Part shown: positions 7,516 to 15,707 of the stretch, one piece after another | Position numbering within the stretch: position 1 is the first letter of the stretch | How the letters are laid out: each line of letters starts with the position of its first letter | Origin: a bacterium | GTDB taxonomy: Bacteria; Vulcanimicrobiota; Xenobia; Xenobiales; Xenobiaceae | Assembly: GCA_022839105.1 (NCBI GenBank) | Contig: JALHDH010000041.1 | Span: 1-33,557, forward strand | Length of the DNA stretch: 33,557 nt | Direction: 5' to 3' | Notes under the pieces: generated by a model | The model's input: the letters and a program-made list of their open reading frames with translations, nothing else | The model's database searches: none | Told to the model about the DNA's origin: nothing | Position numbers and translations under genes: made by a program

Positions 7516-8224
7516 AGCTGGCTCCGAAAACGTTCCAGGACTTCCATGGAACTCTCCAGATGCTCCTGGCAGAAGACCTCCAAGGTCAAGACCCGGTCTC
7601 CTCGCTGGCTGGACAAGGCCTTCAGGAAGGACTCCAACAGGATCGGATCGGTCACTTCGAGGCCCAGATGGTCTTCGCCTCCAATCCCCTGCACTCCGTG
7701 CAGATGCACGATCCTGGCATGGGACAGGAGGGTCTGGACTGAGGCCTCGGCGTCGTATCCCATGGCCCAGACGTGCCCGATATCCAGGGTGACCGCCAGG
7801 CCCCGGCGCCGGACCAGGGGCCAGACCAGCTCGAAGGGATAGCCGAGGGTCTCGACGCAGACGCACCGGGCAGGGAGGAGGGTCTTCTCCATCCAGGCCT
7901 CGAGGGATCGGTCCAGGTTCTCCAGCCAGGCGGGGATGTCCAAGGAGGGCACCGGTCCGGGACGGTCCCCCTCCAGATGAAGGACGTAGCCGAAGGGCTC
8001 CAGGGGTGCGGTCCGCTCCATGACGCGGTTCCAGGTGTCCACAGGTCCGCCAGTCCGGCCACTGTTTCAGGCTCTGGAATATTGCTGCCAAAACCCTCCG
8101 ACTCGAAGAGCACCAGTTCCACGTCGTCCACACGGGGGGCCAGGAATCGGGCGTTGGCCAGCAGGTCGCCGGGCAGGATGCAACTGGTGGTTCCCAGCCT
8201 CCAGGGCCAGACGCCCCTGCCCAT
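7512..8224 (-). pseudogene. cbiR: CbiR-like cobamide-remodelling hydrolase, internally deleted and frameshifted
   Basis: The two halves are in different frames. The first, from the ATG at 8224, reads RLGTTSCILPGDLLANARFL and then VDDVELVLFES up to VAGLADL near 8050. The second, from about 8042 to 7512, starts TWNRVMERTAPLEPFGYVLH and continues through CVCVETLGYPFELV, VTLDIGHVW, ARIVHLHGV and LTLEVFCQEHLES. This is the pattern of CbiR, an AP-endonuclease-2-like TIM-barrel enzyme that cleaves the cobamide lower ligand for remodelling. From memory of the family, about 30 residues between the halves, including a conserved TVHLP-type strand, are missing. The 713-nt length is not divisible by three. 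The start overlaps the cobT stop as TGATG, and the end overlaps cobU. It is either a real pseudogene or an assembly error. Confidence 0.7.
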
Positions 8225-9318
8225 CAGAGACCCTCTCGGGCCAGGGCCTGCTGGATCGGAGTGACGGCATCGATCACTCCCCCCTCCGAAAAGCTGGTCA
8301 TGGAGTTGAACATCTCGACCGCGGCCCGGACCAGGGGCCAGGCCAGGGCGGCTCCGGAGCCTTCCCCCAGGCGCATCCCCAGATCCAGGAAGGGCTCCAG
8401 GCCCATCTGCTGCAGGCATGGTCGGTGGGCGGGTTCGGCCGAGGCGTGGCAGGCCACGACGTATTCACAGACCCGAGGGTCCATGCGGCTGGCCACCAGC
8501 AGGCTGGCCGTGACGATGAAGCCGTCCAGGAGGATGAGCATTCCGTGCTCGGCCGCCGCCAGGGCTCCGCCGGTCATGAAGGCAAGTTCGAGGCCGCCCA
8601 GGCAAACCATCGCCTCGAGGGGGTCTGAAGGCGGCCCGTGCAGGGCCAGCGCGGACTCCACGACCTTCCGCTTGTGCTCCAGCGCGGCCGGGCCCATCCC
8701 GGTCCCAGCCCCCACGCACTGGTCCACGGGAAGCCCGGTCAGGGCTGCCACCAGCGCGGAGGCGGGCGTCGTGTTCCCGATGCCCATCTCGCCGAAGAGG
8801 ACCACGTTGCTGCCGCGGCGGGCGATCTCGGCCACCTTCCGACGCCCCCAGGACATCGCGGCCAGGCACTCCTGCAAGGTCATGGCCGGCTCCTGGCTCA
8901 GATCCCGGGTCCCTCGGGCCACCTTGCAGTCCACGATCCCGTCCTGAGGCAGGAACTCGTGATCCACCCCTACGTCGCACACCACCAGTTCGATCCCGTG
9001 CAGACGGCAGAAGAGGCCCGCCGCTCCCCCGCCTCGGGCCAGGTTCAGGCTGTGCTGCCAGGTGACTTCCCGGGGGCTGAAACTCACGCCACGAGTGGTC
9101 ACCCCGTGATCTCCCGCTGCCAGCAGCAGGACCGGCCTGTGCAGGGCCGGTGTCAGCGTTCCCTGGATGCAGGCGATGCGGACGGCCAGCCTCTCCAGGG
9201 CCCCCAGGGCCCGGGGAGGCATGGTCTTGCGGTCCAGGTGCCGCCAGGCAGCCGCTTCCAGGCTGCGGTCCAGGGGAGCGATGGTTCCAGGAGAGGGGGT
9301 CTCGGAGAGTCCGGTCAT
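8224..9318 (-). CDS. cobT: Nicotinate-nucleotide-dimethylbenzimidazole phosphoribosyltransferase
   Basis: CobT activates the lower-ligand base (such as 5,6-dimethylbenzimidazole) by transferring ribose phosphate from nicotinate mononucleotide, making alpha-ribazole phosphate for CobS. The protein has 364 residues from the ATG at 9318, close to the family length. Signatures are AAGDHGVTTRGVS (67-79), ARGGGAAGLFCR, CDVGVDHEF, the phosphate loop FGEMGIGNTTPASAL (175-189) and the C-terminal RLGEGSGAALAWPLV. E319 there matches the catalytic glutamate of Salmonella CobT. Longer in-frame extensions upstream to 9918 run antisense through the next gene and lack family similarity. It is the first gene of the cobT-cbiR-cobU-cobS operon. 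Confidence 0.95.
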   Translation of the reverse strand: MTGLSETPSPGTIAPLDRSLEAAAWRHLDRKTMPPRALGALERLAVRIACIQGTLTPALHRPVLLLAAGDHGVTTRGVSFSPREVTWQHSLNLARGGGAAGLFCRLHGIELVVCDVGVDHEFLPQDGIVDCKVARGTRDLSQEPAMTLQECLAAMSWGRRKVAEIARRGSNVVLFGEMGIGNTTPASALVAALTGLPVDQCVGAGTGMGPAALEHKRKVVESALALHGPPSDPLEAMVCLGGLELAFMTGGALAAAEHGMLILLDGFIVTASLLVASRMDPRVCEYVVACHASAEPAHRPCLQQMGLEPFLDLGMRLGEGSGAALAWPLVRAAVEMFNSMTSFSEGGVIDAVTPIQQALAREGL

Positions 9319-9511
9319 GGGCGCAGGATAGACCAGGAACCCTTTTCCTGCAAGCATTCCGGAATCCCGGCCCGGAACCCCTCCCAGAGCCTCCCCTCCT
9401 CCTCCTTGACGGCTCCGCTCTCCGAAGGGCGGTGAAGCGCCGACAGGAACCACGGCCTGCGATCGCCAAGGGATCCGGGTCGGCAGGGCGGCCCGGATCC
9501 GGAGGGTGAGC

Positions 9512-10198
9512 ATGGACGCATTCGTGAAGCGGGTTGTCGAGTGCCCGGACGCCGAGCAGATGGCCGAGGTTCTCGAGTCGGCGGAACCGGGCTGGATGGA
9601 TGATTTGGAGGCGATGGCCTTCGAGTTCTGGGACCGGCCCGAAGTGGATCGCCAGGAGGCCTCGACCCTGCTCCTGCGGATGGCGACGGCCTTCGCCCTG
9701 TGCGGGAACTCCCCCCGCGGAGCCCGTCTGGCCACCACCCTGGCCGACGACGCGATGGCAACCGGCGACCTGGAAAGGCTGGCCCCGGCCTTGGGAACCA
9801 TCGGCGTCCTGCTGATGAACTCCGGCCAGACCGTGGAGGCCCGGCGGGTCTTCGAAGAGGTCCTGAGCGTGACCGCTCGGAGCGGGGATTCCCGCTCGCG
9901 CGCCCGTGCCCTCCACAACCTGGGGGTCCTGGAAGCCTTGCAGCATCAGGACGACCGGGCCCTGACCTGTTTCAAGGAGGCCTTCCAGGAGGCCTGGAAG
10001 GCCGAGGACCCCGAAGTGGCCGCGCTCTCGGAGCGTTTCTTGACCTTGGCGGGAAACCCCGCCTCGCCGGGCTCCCCCGCCAGCCCTGTCCAGGGTTCTT
10101 CGCTCCCCTGTCCCGAATGTCAGGGCCAGGGCCTCGTCATGAAGGAGGACTACGGAATGGTCCTGTGTCCCCACTGCAAGGGCGCATGCCGGATCTGA
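9512..10198 (+). CDS. TPR protein with a C-terminal zinc-ribbon-like tail
   Basis: A 228-residue cytoplasmic-looking protein of unknown function. Residues about 45-190 form TPR-like helical pairs; the clearest is RSRARALHNLGVLEALQHQ followed by DDRALTCFKEAFQEAWKAED. A proline/serine linker leads to the C-terminal CPECQGQG and CPHCKGAC, two CxxC knuckles 18 residues apart that look like half of a DnaJ-type zinc finger. The ATG at 9512 is chosen because GGAGGG (9501-9506) ends five bases before it; a GTG at 9506 is in frame but overlaps that site. It is divergent from cobT, and the glycosidase-like gene starts inside its 3' end, so the two may be cotranscribed. Confidence 0.75.
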   Translation: MDAFVKRVVECPDAEQMAEVLESAEPGWMDDLEAMAFEFWDRPEVDRQEASTLLLRMATAFALCGNSPRGARLATTLADDAMATGDLERLAPALGTIGVLLMNSGQTVEARRVFEEVLSVTARSGDSRSRARALHNLGVLEALQHQDDRALTCFKEAFQEAWKAEDPEVAALSERFLTLAGNPASPGSPASPVQGSSLPCPECQGQGLVMKEDYGMVLCPHCKGACRI

Positions 10199-10497
10199 AT
10201 CCGACCGGCTTGCGTCCTGCGGCCGGGTTCCTGCCGCGCCGCTCCCCCGGAAACCAGATGCCCGCGGACGGGACCGCCTGCAACCGCGACCCCGCCCGGG
10301 ATTCTTCCGCCCCCACCGGGAATCCCGCCCTGAGGGTCCCGGCCTTCCTGATCCTGCTCGTGCTGTTCCTGGCCCCCGGTGCCCTCCCCCTGGCCGGCCA
10401 GGGTTCTCCGCCCCTGGAGGTCCTGACCCCCACCGTTCCGCTTGCAGACTCCCGGGTTCAGGCCTCCCTCGTCAAGGCGGATCTCTCGCGTCTGTGA
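10186..10497 (+). pseudogene. N-terminal fragment (signal peptide) of the phosphodiester glycosidase-like gene
   Basis: This 103-codon segment opens with an ATG inside the end of the TPR gene; an ATG at 10258 is an alternative. It encodes a hydrophobic export segment, VPAFLILLVLFLAPGALPLAGQ, described here in two parts as VPAFLILLVLF and LAPGALPLAGQ. Then comes SRVQASLVKADLSRL, after which a TGA stops it at 10495-10497. The next codons, in the same frame, continue straight into the glycosidase domain listed below. The phrase VKADLSRL looks like the start strand of that domain. The two open stretches therefore look like one gene split by a nonsense codon. Confidence 0.6.
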
Positions 10498-10524
10498 CCC
10501 CGGCTCGGCCTGGCCCGGGGTCGG

Positions 10525-11697
10525 GTGGGCCAGACCCAGGAACTGGAGGAACTGGCCCGGCAGGCAGGAGCCCTGGCAGCCATCAACGGTTCCTACTTCG
10601 AGGCCTACACCGACAGCGCCATCAAGAACCCCAACCACACCCTCTTCCACGAAGGCCGGGTCGTGGCCAAGGGCAACATCGGATCCGTGCTGGGCTTCGC
10701 CGCCGACGGACGGGTCCGAATCGACCCGCTCCGACTCAAGATCGAGGGGGCCTTGGATGGCAGCTTCCGGTACCCCGACAACTGGCACGCCTACTGGGTG
10801 AATCGCTTGCCCGAGGGAGCCCCCACCATCACCCTCTTCACTCCCGACTGGGGACCTCACACCGGGCTGAAGGATGGAATCCAGGTTGTGGTCTCGGCAG
10901 AGCGGATCACCAGGGTGATCCCTCCCGGTCCCGAGGCCTGTGCCATCCCGAGAGACGGTTTCGTGATCTACTTCCGGGGTGACCAGCAGCAGAAGCTGGC
11001 GAAGGAACGATTCCGTCCAGGCCGCACCTGCATCTGGCGCCTGGTCCGCGAAGACGGGAGTCCCTTGGGATTCTGGTCGCAGGTCGTCGAGGGGGTCGGT
11101 GCCGGCCCCAGGCTGGTCCGGGCGGGAAGGGTGGAGCTTTCGCCCGAGAACGAGGGATTCAAGGACCCCAAGATCACCACCGACCACGCCGCGCCTCGCA
11201 GCATGGTGGGGATCGACCGGAACGGGCGCCTGCTGATGGTCACCTCCCAGGGTCAGGTCCGCCAGATGGCCGAACTCATGCAGAAGCTGGGCGCGGTCGA
11301 GGCGATGTGCCTGGACGGGGGCGCCTCCAGCGGCCTGTGGACCCGGAAGGGCTACCTGACCGCTCCTGGACGCCCGATCAGCAACGCACTGCTGCTCGTG
11401 GACCGTCCCGAGCCCTCCGGACCCGCTCCACCCTGGGCACAGCCGCGCCCGCAGCTTCCTCCAGGCGAACCCTCCCTGGGAAGCGACTCGAAACCGAAGA
11501 AACCCCGCTCCGGGTTCTCCTCCTCGCGCCCCAGGCGCACGAGCCCCAGACCGGGTTCTGCGACGCGTTCGAAGAGATCCGGCCAGGCCCGAACCCTGCT
11601 CCCTCTCTTCTGGATCCTGGCCTTCGCGGTGGGAGGAGTCTGCTGGCACCTGGTCCATCGCTCGGCGAGCGATCCCGGAGCAGGACGCCCCGATTGA
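10525..11697 (+). CDS. Phosphodiester glycosidase (NAGPA-like) domain protein, separated from its signal peptide by a TGA
   Basis: The main domain belongs to the phosphodiester glycosidase family (NAGPA-like), which cleaves phosphodiester-linked sugars in exopolysaccharide or wall polymers. Diagnostic strings are LARQAGALAAINGSYFEAY (12-30), HTLFHEGRVVAKG, GVGAGPRLVRAGR, RSMVGIDRNGRLLMVT and MCLDGGASSGLW. The tail is unusual: a region of about 60 residues rich in P, S, R and K, then a hydrophobic segment LLPLFWILAFAVGGVCWHLV near the end, probably a membrane anchor. The first usable start here is GTG 10525, but in-frame sequence upstream contributes a signal peptide, interrupted by the TGA at 10495. 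If translation begins at 10525 the protein would lack an export signal. Confidence 0.75.
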   Translation: MGQTQELEELARQAGALAAINGSYFEAYTDSAIKNPNHTLFHEGRVVAKGNIGSVLGFAADGRVRIDPLRLKIEGALDGSFRYPDNWHAYWVNRLPEGAPTITLFTPDWGPHTGLKDGIQVVVSAERITRVIPPGPEACAIPRDGFVIYFRGDQQQKLAKERFRPGRTCIWRLVREDGSPLGFWSQVVEGVGAGPRLVRAGRVELSPENEGFKDPKITTDHAAPRSMVGIDRNGRLLMVTSQGQVRQMAELMQKLGAVEAMCLDGGASSGLWTRKGYLTAPGRPISNALLLVDRPEPSGPAPPWAQPRPQLPPGEPSLGSDSKPKKPRSGFSSSRPRRTSPRPGSATRSKRSGQARTLLPLFWILAFAVGGVCWHLVHRSASDPGAGRPD

Positions 11698-11776
11698 ATT
11701 GCCGAGGAGGGCCCCGGAGGGGCAGACCCGTCCCGAGGCAACAGGCCTTCTCGGGACCAGACGAGAACCTTCCCGG

Positions 11777-12286
11777 GTGAGATTCCTCCTGATCGTCTTC
11801 GTGCTGCTCGGGATGGCCTGCGGGGGAAGGCCCGAGCCGGAATCCCTCCCCCAGGCCGAGGCCCCCCCGGCCGACCTCCGGATCGTCAACTCGGACCGAC
11901 CCGGCGAGCTTCTGGACCTGCAGCCCCACCTGTCCCCGGATCGGACGACGCTGGTCGAGTTCTATAGCGACCAGTGTCCCCCGTGCCGAGAGATGGTCCG
12001 GGTGATGGAATACCTGGCCGAGCAGAACCGGGAGATCGCCATCCGCCGGGTGGATATCGACCGTCGGGGATTCCGGGGAATCGACTTCGATTCTCCGCTG
12101 GCCGAGCAGCACCGCGTCGAGTCGGTGCCCTCCTTCCGCATCTACGCCCCAGGCGGGCGCCTCATGGCCCAGGGCCAGGCGGCCCGGGACCAGGTCAGCC
12201 GGTGGTATTCCGAGGCCCAGCTCTTCGAACACGCCGAGGACCCCTCGATGAAGCCCGTCAGCGAACGCTATCGCAGGCAGGATTAG
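11777..12286 (+). CDS. Thioredoxin-like lipoprotein
   Basis: From the GTG at 11777 the protein has 169 residues and starts with a lipoprotein signal, MRFLLIVFVLLGMACGG, whose lipobox LGMAC predicts lipid attachment at the cysteine. A thioredoxin fold follows: TTLVEFYSDQCPPCREMVRV with the CPPC redox motif, IAIRRVDID, and the cis-proline region VESVPSFRIYAPGGR. It probably acts as an exported disulfide oxidoreductase at the cell envelope; its substrate is unknown. A TTG start at 11699 would add 26 residues before the signal and is less likely. It directly follows the glycosidase-like gene on the same strand. Confidence 0.82.
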   Translation: MRFLLIVFVLLGMACGGRPEPESLPQAEAPPADLRIVNSDRPGELLDLQPHLSPDRTTLVEFYSDQCPPCREMVRVMEYLAEQNREIAIRRVDIDRRGFRGIDFDSPLAEQHRVESVPSFRIYAPGGRLMAQGQAARDQVSRWYSEAQLFEHAEDPSMKPVSERYRRQD

Positions 12287-12338
12287 CCCCCGCCGGGCAC
12301 CGAACGCGCGGAGCAGGACTTCAAGTTGGAGGGACCCG

Positions 12339-13328
12339 ATGCAGACGCCTCCCGAGTGGACCCGCGAAAGACTCCTGGGCCTGGCCCGCGCCTTCCAGGA
12401 GGCGCGCCTGCTCCTGACGGGGGCCGAACTGGACCTCTTCACCCGGCTGGCCCACAAGCCGCGCACGGCCCGAGACCTGGCTCCCGAACTCGAGGCCGAC
12501 CTGCGGGCCCTGACGATCCTCCTGGACGCCCTGACGGCCATGGGGCTCCTGGAGAAGCAGGATGGAGCCTATCGGACCGAGGCCTCGGCGCGCGAGCTGC
12601 TGAGGTCCGACGGCACGGATTCGGTCCTGCCGATGGTCCTGCACAGTGCCCACCTCTGGGAGCGCTGGGGCGAGCTCACGGGGAAGGTGGCCCCGCCCCA
12701 GGCGGATGGCCGCTCGGAGGAGGACCGGTTGCGCTCCTTCATCGGCGCCATGCACGTGGCCGGAGCCCCTCTGGCCGCGCGCCTGGTCCAACTGATCCAG
12801 CCGGGTGAGGCTCGCCGACTCCTGGATGTCGGGGGCGCCTCGGGAACCTACACCCTGGCCTTCCTGGCGGTCTGCCCCCAGATGCGGGCCACCCTCTTCG
12901 ATCGGCCGGCCGTTGTGGAGATGGCTCGGGAACGCCTGGAGCAGGAAGGCGCCCTGGACCGGGTCGACCTGGTGGCGGGCGACTACAATCGGGATCCCCT
13001 GCCGACAGGTCACGACCTGGTCTTCATCTCGGCCATCCTCCACCAGAACACCCCGGCCCAGAACACCGAACTGTACCTGAAGGCCTTCGAGGCCCTGGAA
13101 CCCGGAGGACGGATCGTGATCCGCGACCACGTCCTGCGCGAGGATCGCATCCGGCCCCGGCATGGGGCCCTCTTCGCCGTCAACATGCTGACCGCGGACA
13201 ACGGCGGAAACTCCTACACCTTCGAAGAGATCCGCAGCGGCCTGGCCCGAGCCGGCTTCGAGCGCATCCGCGTGGTGCACCGGGACACCGGGATGGACGG
13301 TCTGGTCGAAGCCTTCAGACCGGGCTGA
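12339..13328 (+). CDS. SAM-dependent O-methyltransferase-like protein
   Basis: The 329-residue protein has the layout of the acetylserotonin/plant-type O-methyltransferase family. An N-terminal winged-helix dimerisation domain (residues about 18-95, including LTGAELDLFTRL, RTARDLAPEL and LLDALTAMGLLEKQ) precedes a Rossmann SAM domain. In that domain the cofactor loop is LLDVGGASGTYTLAF, the acidic strand end is ATLFDRPAVVEMA, then HDLVFISAILHQN and PGGRIVIRDHVL. The substrate cannot be inferred. The ATG at 12339 has GGAGGG (12329-12334) four bases upstream. It lies between a thioredoxin-like lipoprotein and a purine permease with short gaps, giving no clear functional hint. Confidence 0.88.
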   Translation: MQTPPEWTRERLLGLARAFQEARLLLTGAELDLFTRLAHKPRTARDLAPELEADLRALTILLDALTAMGLLEKQDGAYRTEASARELLRSDGTDSVLPMVLHSAHLWERWGELTGKVAPPQADGRSEEDRLRSFIGAMHVAGAPLAARLVQLIQPGEARRLLDVGGASGTYTLAFLAVCPQMRATLFDRPAVVEMARERLEQEGALDRVDLVAGDYNRDPLPTGHDLVFISAILHQNTPAQNTELYLKAFEALEPGGRIVIRDHVLREDRIRPRHGALFAVNMLTADNGGNSYTFEEIRSGLARAGFERIRVVHRDTGMDGLVEAFRPG

Positions 13329-13413
13329 GACCCGCCACCCGCCCGCCTGGGGAAGGCAACCTGAGGCACCGGGCTGGCTCGGGGCCGTCAAGACCGCAAC
13401 GGGGAGGCGCAAC

Positions 13414-14751
13414 GTGCTCCGATTCCTGGACTCCCACTTCGGGATCTCGCGCTCGGGCAGTTCGATCCGCACCGAGATCCTGGCCGGGCTCACCACCTTC
13501 CTGACCATGGCCTATATCCTGTTCCTGAACCCGCAGATCCTGGGTTCGACGGGCATGGATCCCCACGCGGTCATGCTGGCCACGGCCCTGGCCTCGGCCT
13601 TCGGGTGCCTGGCCATGGGCCTGGTGGCCCGACTCCCCTTCGCCCTGGCCCCAGGGATGGGGGTCAACGCCTTCTTCGCCTACACGGTGGTGGCCCAGAA
13701 GCACATCCCCTGGGAGGTCGCCCTGGGCGCGGTCTTCCTGGACGGAGTGCTCTTCCTGATCCTGAGCCTGCTTCCCATCCGCGAGCGGATCCTGCGTGAA
13801 ATCCCCTATAACCTGAAGCTGGCCACCTCGGGGGCCATCGGATTGTTCATCAGCTTCATCGGCCTTCGCAGCGCCGGCATCGTCGAGGCCTCGGAGGCGA
13901 CGCTGGTCCGGATGGGACACCTGAACTCCCCCTCCGTCGCCCTGGCGGTCGCCGGCCTCCTCTTCACGGGGTGGCTCCTGGCCCGCAAGACCCGTGGGGC
14001 CCTGCTCCTGGGCATCCTGGCCGTGACGGTGGCGGGGCTTTTCGTGCCTGGAGCCGAGGGCCCCGTGACCCGTCTTCCCAGCGGAGGCACCCTGGTCTCG
14101 ATGCCCGACCTGGGAGTCCTGGGCCTGGTCATGGGCCGGATGGACGTGGTCGGAGCCCTGGAGATGGGCCTGGTGGTGATCGTCTTCACCTTCACCTTCG
14201 TCGACCTCTTCGACACCGCCGGGACCTTCGTGGGCCTGGGCACCCGCATGGGCTGGATCGACCGGGAGAACCAGACCTTCCCGGGACTGGGCCGGGGACT
14301 GCTGGTGGACGCGACCGCCACCATGTTCGGAGCCTTCGTGGGGACCAGCACCACCACGACCTACGTCGAGAGCGCCTCGGGCATGACCGAGGGCGGCCGG
14401 ACCGGCCTGACGGCGGTGACGGTGGGCGTGCTCTTCCTGCTGGCCATGGTCTTCGCCCCCCTGGCGGGCATCGTCCCCGCGGTGGCCACCGCCCCGGCCT
14501 TGATCCTGGTCGGCTTCCTGATGCTGGGACCGGTCACGAAGCTCGACCTGGACGATGTGACCGAAGCCCTCCCCGCCTTCCTGTGCCTGGTGATCATGCC
14601 TTTGACCTACAACATCGCCAATGGCCTGATCTGGGGCATCACCAGTTACGCCATCCTGAAGGTGGCCACCGGCCGCTGGCGCGAGGTCGGAGTCACCATG
14701 TGGGGCCTGGCGATCCTCTTCATCCTGGGTGTGGCGCTGGATCTGCGCTGA
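13414..14751 (+). CDS. NCS2-family adenine/guanine/hypoxanthine permease
   Basis: A 445-residue integral membrane protein of the AzgA/PbuG branch of the NCS2 family, which imports purine bases by proton symport. Signatures are SIRTEILAGLTTFLTMAYIL near the N-terminus (about 20-39), LPFALAPGMGVNAFFAYTVV, FTFVDLFDTAGTFVGLG and GTSTTTTYVESASGMTEGGR. About twelve or more hydrophobic helices are apparent. The length matches the family. The GTG at 13414 has GGGGAGG upstream at 13401-13407. Exact specificity among adenine, guanine and hypoxanthine cannot be set from the sequence. Confidence 0.93.
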   Translation: MLRFLDSHFGISRSGSSIRTEILAGLTTFLTMAYILFLNPQILGSTGMDPHAVMLATALASAFGCLAMGLVARLPFALAPGMGVNAFFAYTVVAQKHIPWEVALGAVFLDGVLFLILSLLPIRERILREIPYNLKLATSGAIGLFISFIGLRSAGIVEASEATLVRMGHLNSPSVALAVAGLLFTGWLLARKTRGALLLGILAVTVAGLFVPGAEGPVTRLPSGGTLVSMPDLGVLGLVMGRMDVVGALEMGLVVIVFTFTFVDLFDTAGTFVGLGTRMGWIDRENQTFPGLGRGLLVDATATMFGAFVGTSTTTTYVESASGMTEGGRTGLTAVTVGVLFLLAMVFAPLAGIVPAVATAPALILVGFLMLGPVTKLDLDDVTEALPAFLCLVIMPLTYNIANGLIWGITSYAILKVATGRWREVGVTMWGLAILFILGVALDLR

Positions 14752-14792
14752 GGCTTGCGGGGAAACCCCTCCTCTTCGCCGAAGGCCCTCGG

Positions 14793-15707
14793 ATGCCCCG
14801 ATCTCTCGCCCCCCTGCTGCTCCTTGGCGCCCTGGTGTTCGGTGTGGTGCTGCCGGCCCTCTCCCAGGAGGGCCCGCCGACCACCCTGGGTCCCCTGAAG
14901 ACCCGGCAGGTGGCCCCCGACACCCTCGAGGTGAGCCTGCGGGCCACCACCCTGCGGGCCCTGGACGGGGTCCCCGAGGTGCCCGTCCCGACCAGCCGTT
15001 TGCGCTTCGTCGGTCCGGTCCAGCTCGGCGCGCTTCTGGAAACATGTCTTCTGGGCAGCCTCTACGTCGTGGACCTCAACGGCAACGGCCGCCTGGATCA
15101 GTTGCCGGTGCATCGGAAGGGCGAGATCCTGCGCATCGACCAGATGGTCGTCGAGCCCCTGGGCGACTCCCTGGACGGCCCGCAGCATCCCTACCGGGCG
15201 GACGGGCAGATGCGCCGCTCGATGCTGGACCCCAGGGCCCCGGAATTCTCGGTCCTGTTCCATCAAGCGGACCCGCCGGTCATGGGGCTCGATCTGCAGT
15301 GGCGGGGCTACCGGCCCTCGGTCGAAAGATGCCCGAACCCCAGCCTGCAGATCCTCGTCTTCGAGCCCTGCGAGGACATCATGGGGCCTGAAGACCTTCC
15401 CGACGACCCGACCTTCCGGCTGGAAGTGGACGGGAACCCCTCCCAGCACGTGACCTTCACCTGGGAGCCCTGGATCTTCAAAAAGACAGGCAAATCGCCC
15501 CAGTGGCTGCGCAGCCGACAGGTCTTCCTCCCCCTGCCGACGCGCCCCGACACGGCGGAGCTCACGTTCCGAGTGGTCAGCTCCAGCCAGACCCGCCAGG
15601 TGGGCCTCGTGGCGCAGGTGAACTACGCCCTGAACCCGGGCGAACGCCTGCGTGGCCCGGCGGAAGTGGTCCTCCTGCGCGACGTCCCCTCCCAGCCCGG
15701 CCCCTAG
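14793..15707 (+). CDS. Exported protein of unknown function
   Basis: A 304-residue protein starting at the ATG at 14793, 41 bp after the permease. A signal peptide is clear (PRSLAPLLLLGALVFGVVLPALSQ, with likely cleavage after residue 24), so it is probably secreted or periplasmic. The mature part looks beta-rich. YVVDLNGNGRLDQLPVH (about residues 90-106) has the D-x-N-x-N-G spacing of a calcium-binding EF-hand or dockerin-like loop. The C-terminal part has long alternating strands ending in LVAQVNYALNPGERLRGPAEV. No family was recognised. The stop codon shares CTAG with the stop of the convergent gene on the other strand. Confidence 0.75.
   Translation: MPRSLAPLLLLGALVFGVVLPALSQEGPPTTLGPLKTRQVAPDTLEVSLRATTLRALDGVPEVPVPTSRLRFVGPVQLGALLETCLLGSLYVVDLNGNGRLDQLPVHRKGEILRIDQMVVEPLGDSLDGPQHPYRADGQMRRSMLDPRAPEFSVLFHQADPPVMGLDLQWRGYRPSVERCPNPSLQILVFEPCEDIMGPEDLPDDPTFRLEVDGNPSQHVTFTWEPWIFKKTGKSPQWLRSRQVFLPLPTRPDTAELTFRVVSSSQTRQVGLVAQVNYALNPGERLRGPAEVVLLRDVPSQPGP

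Noticed and set aside
9319..9505. Possible cobalamin riboswitch upstream of cobT
   Set aside because: The leader was read on the minus strand; no B12-box-like GCCACTG string or matching conserved core was found, and the space is short.
10495..10497. TGA read as selenocysteine or tryptophan
   Set aside because: Several neighbouring genes use TGA as a normal stop, the family is not known to use selenocysteine, and no downstream SECIS-like hairpin was recognised. Nonsense mutation or sequence error is simpler.
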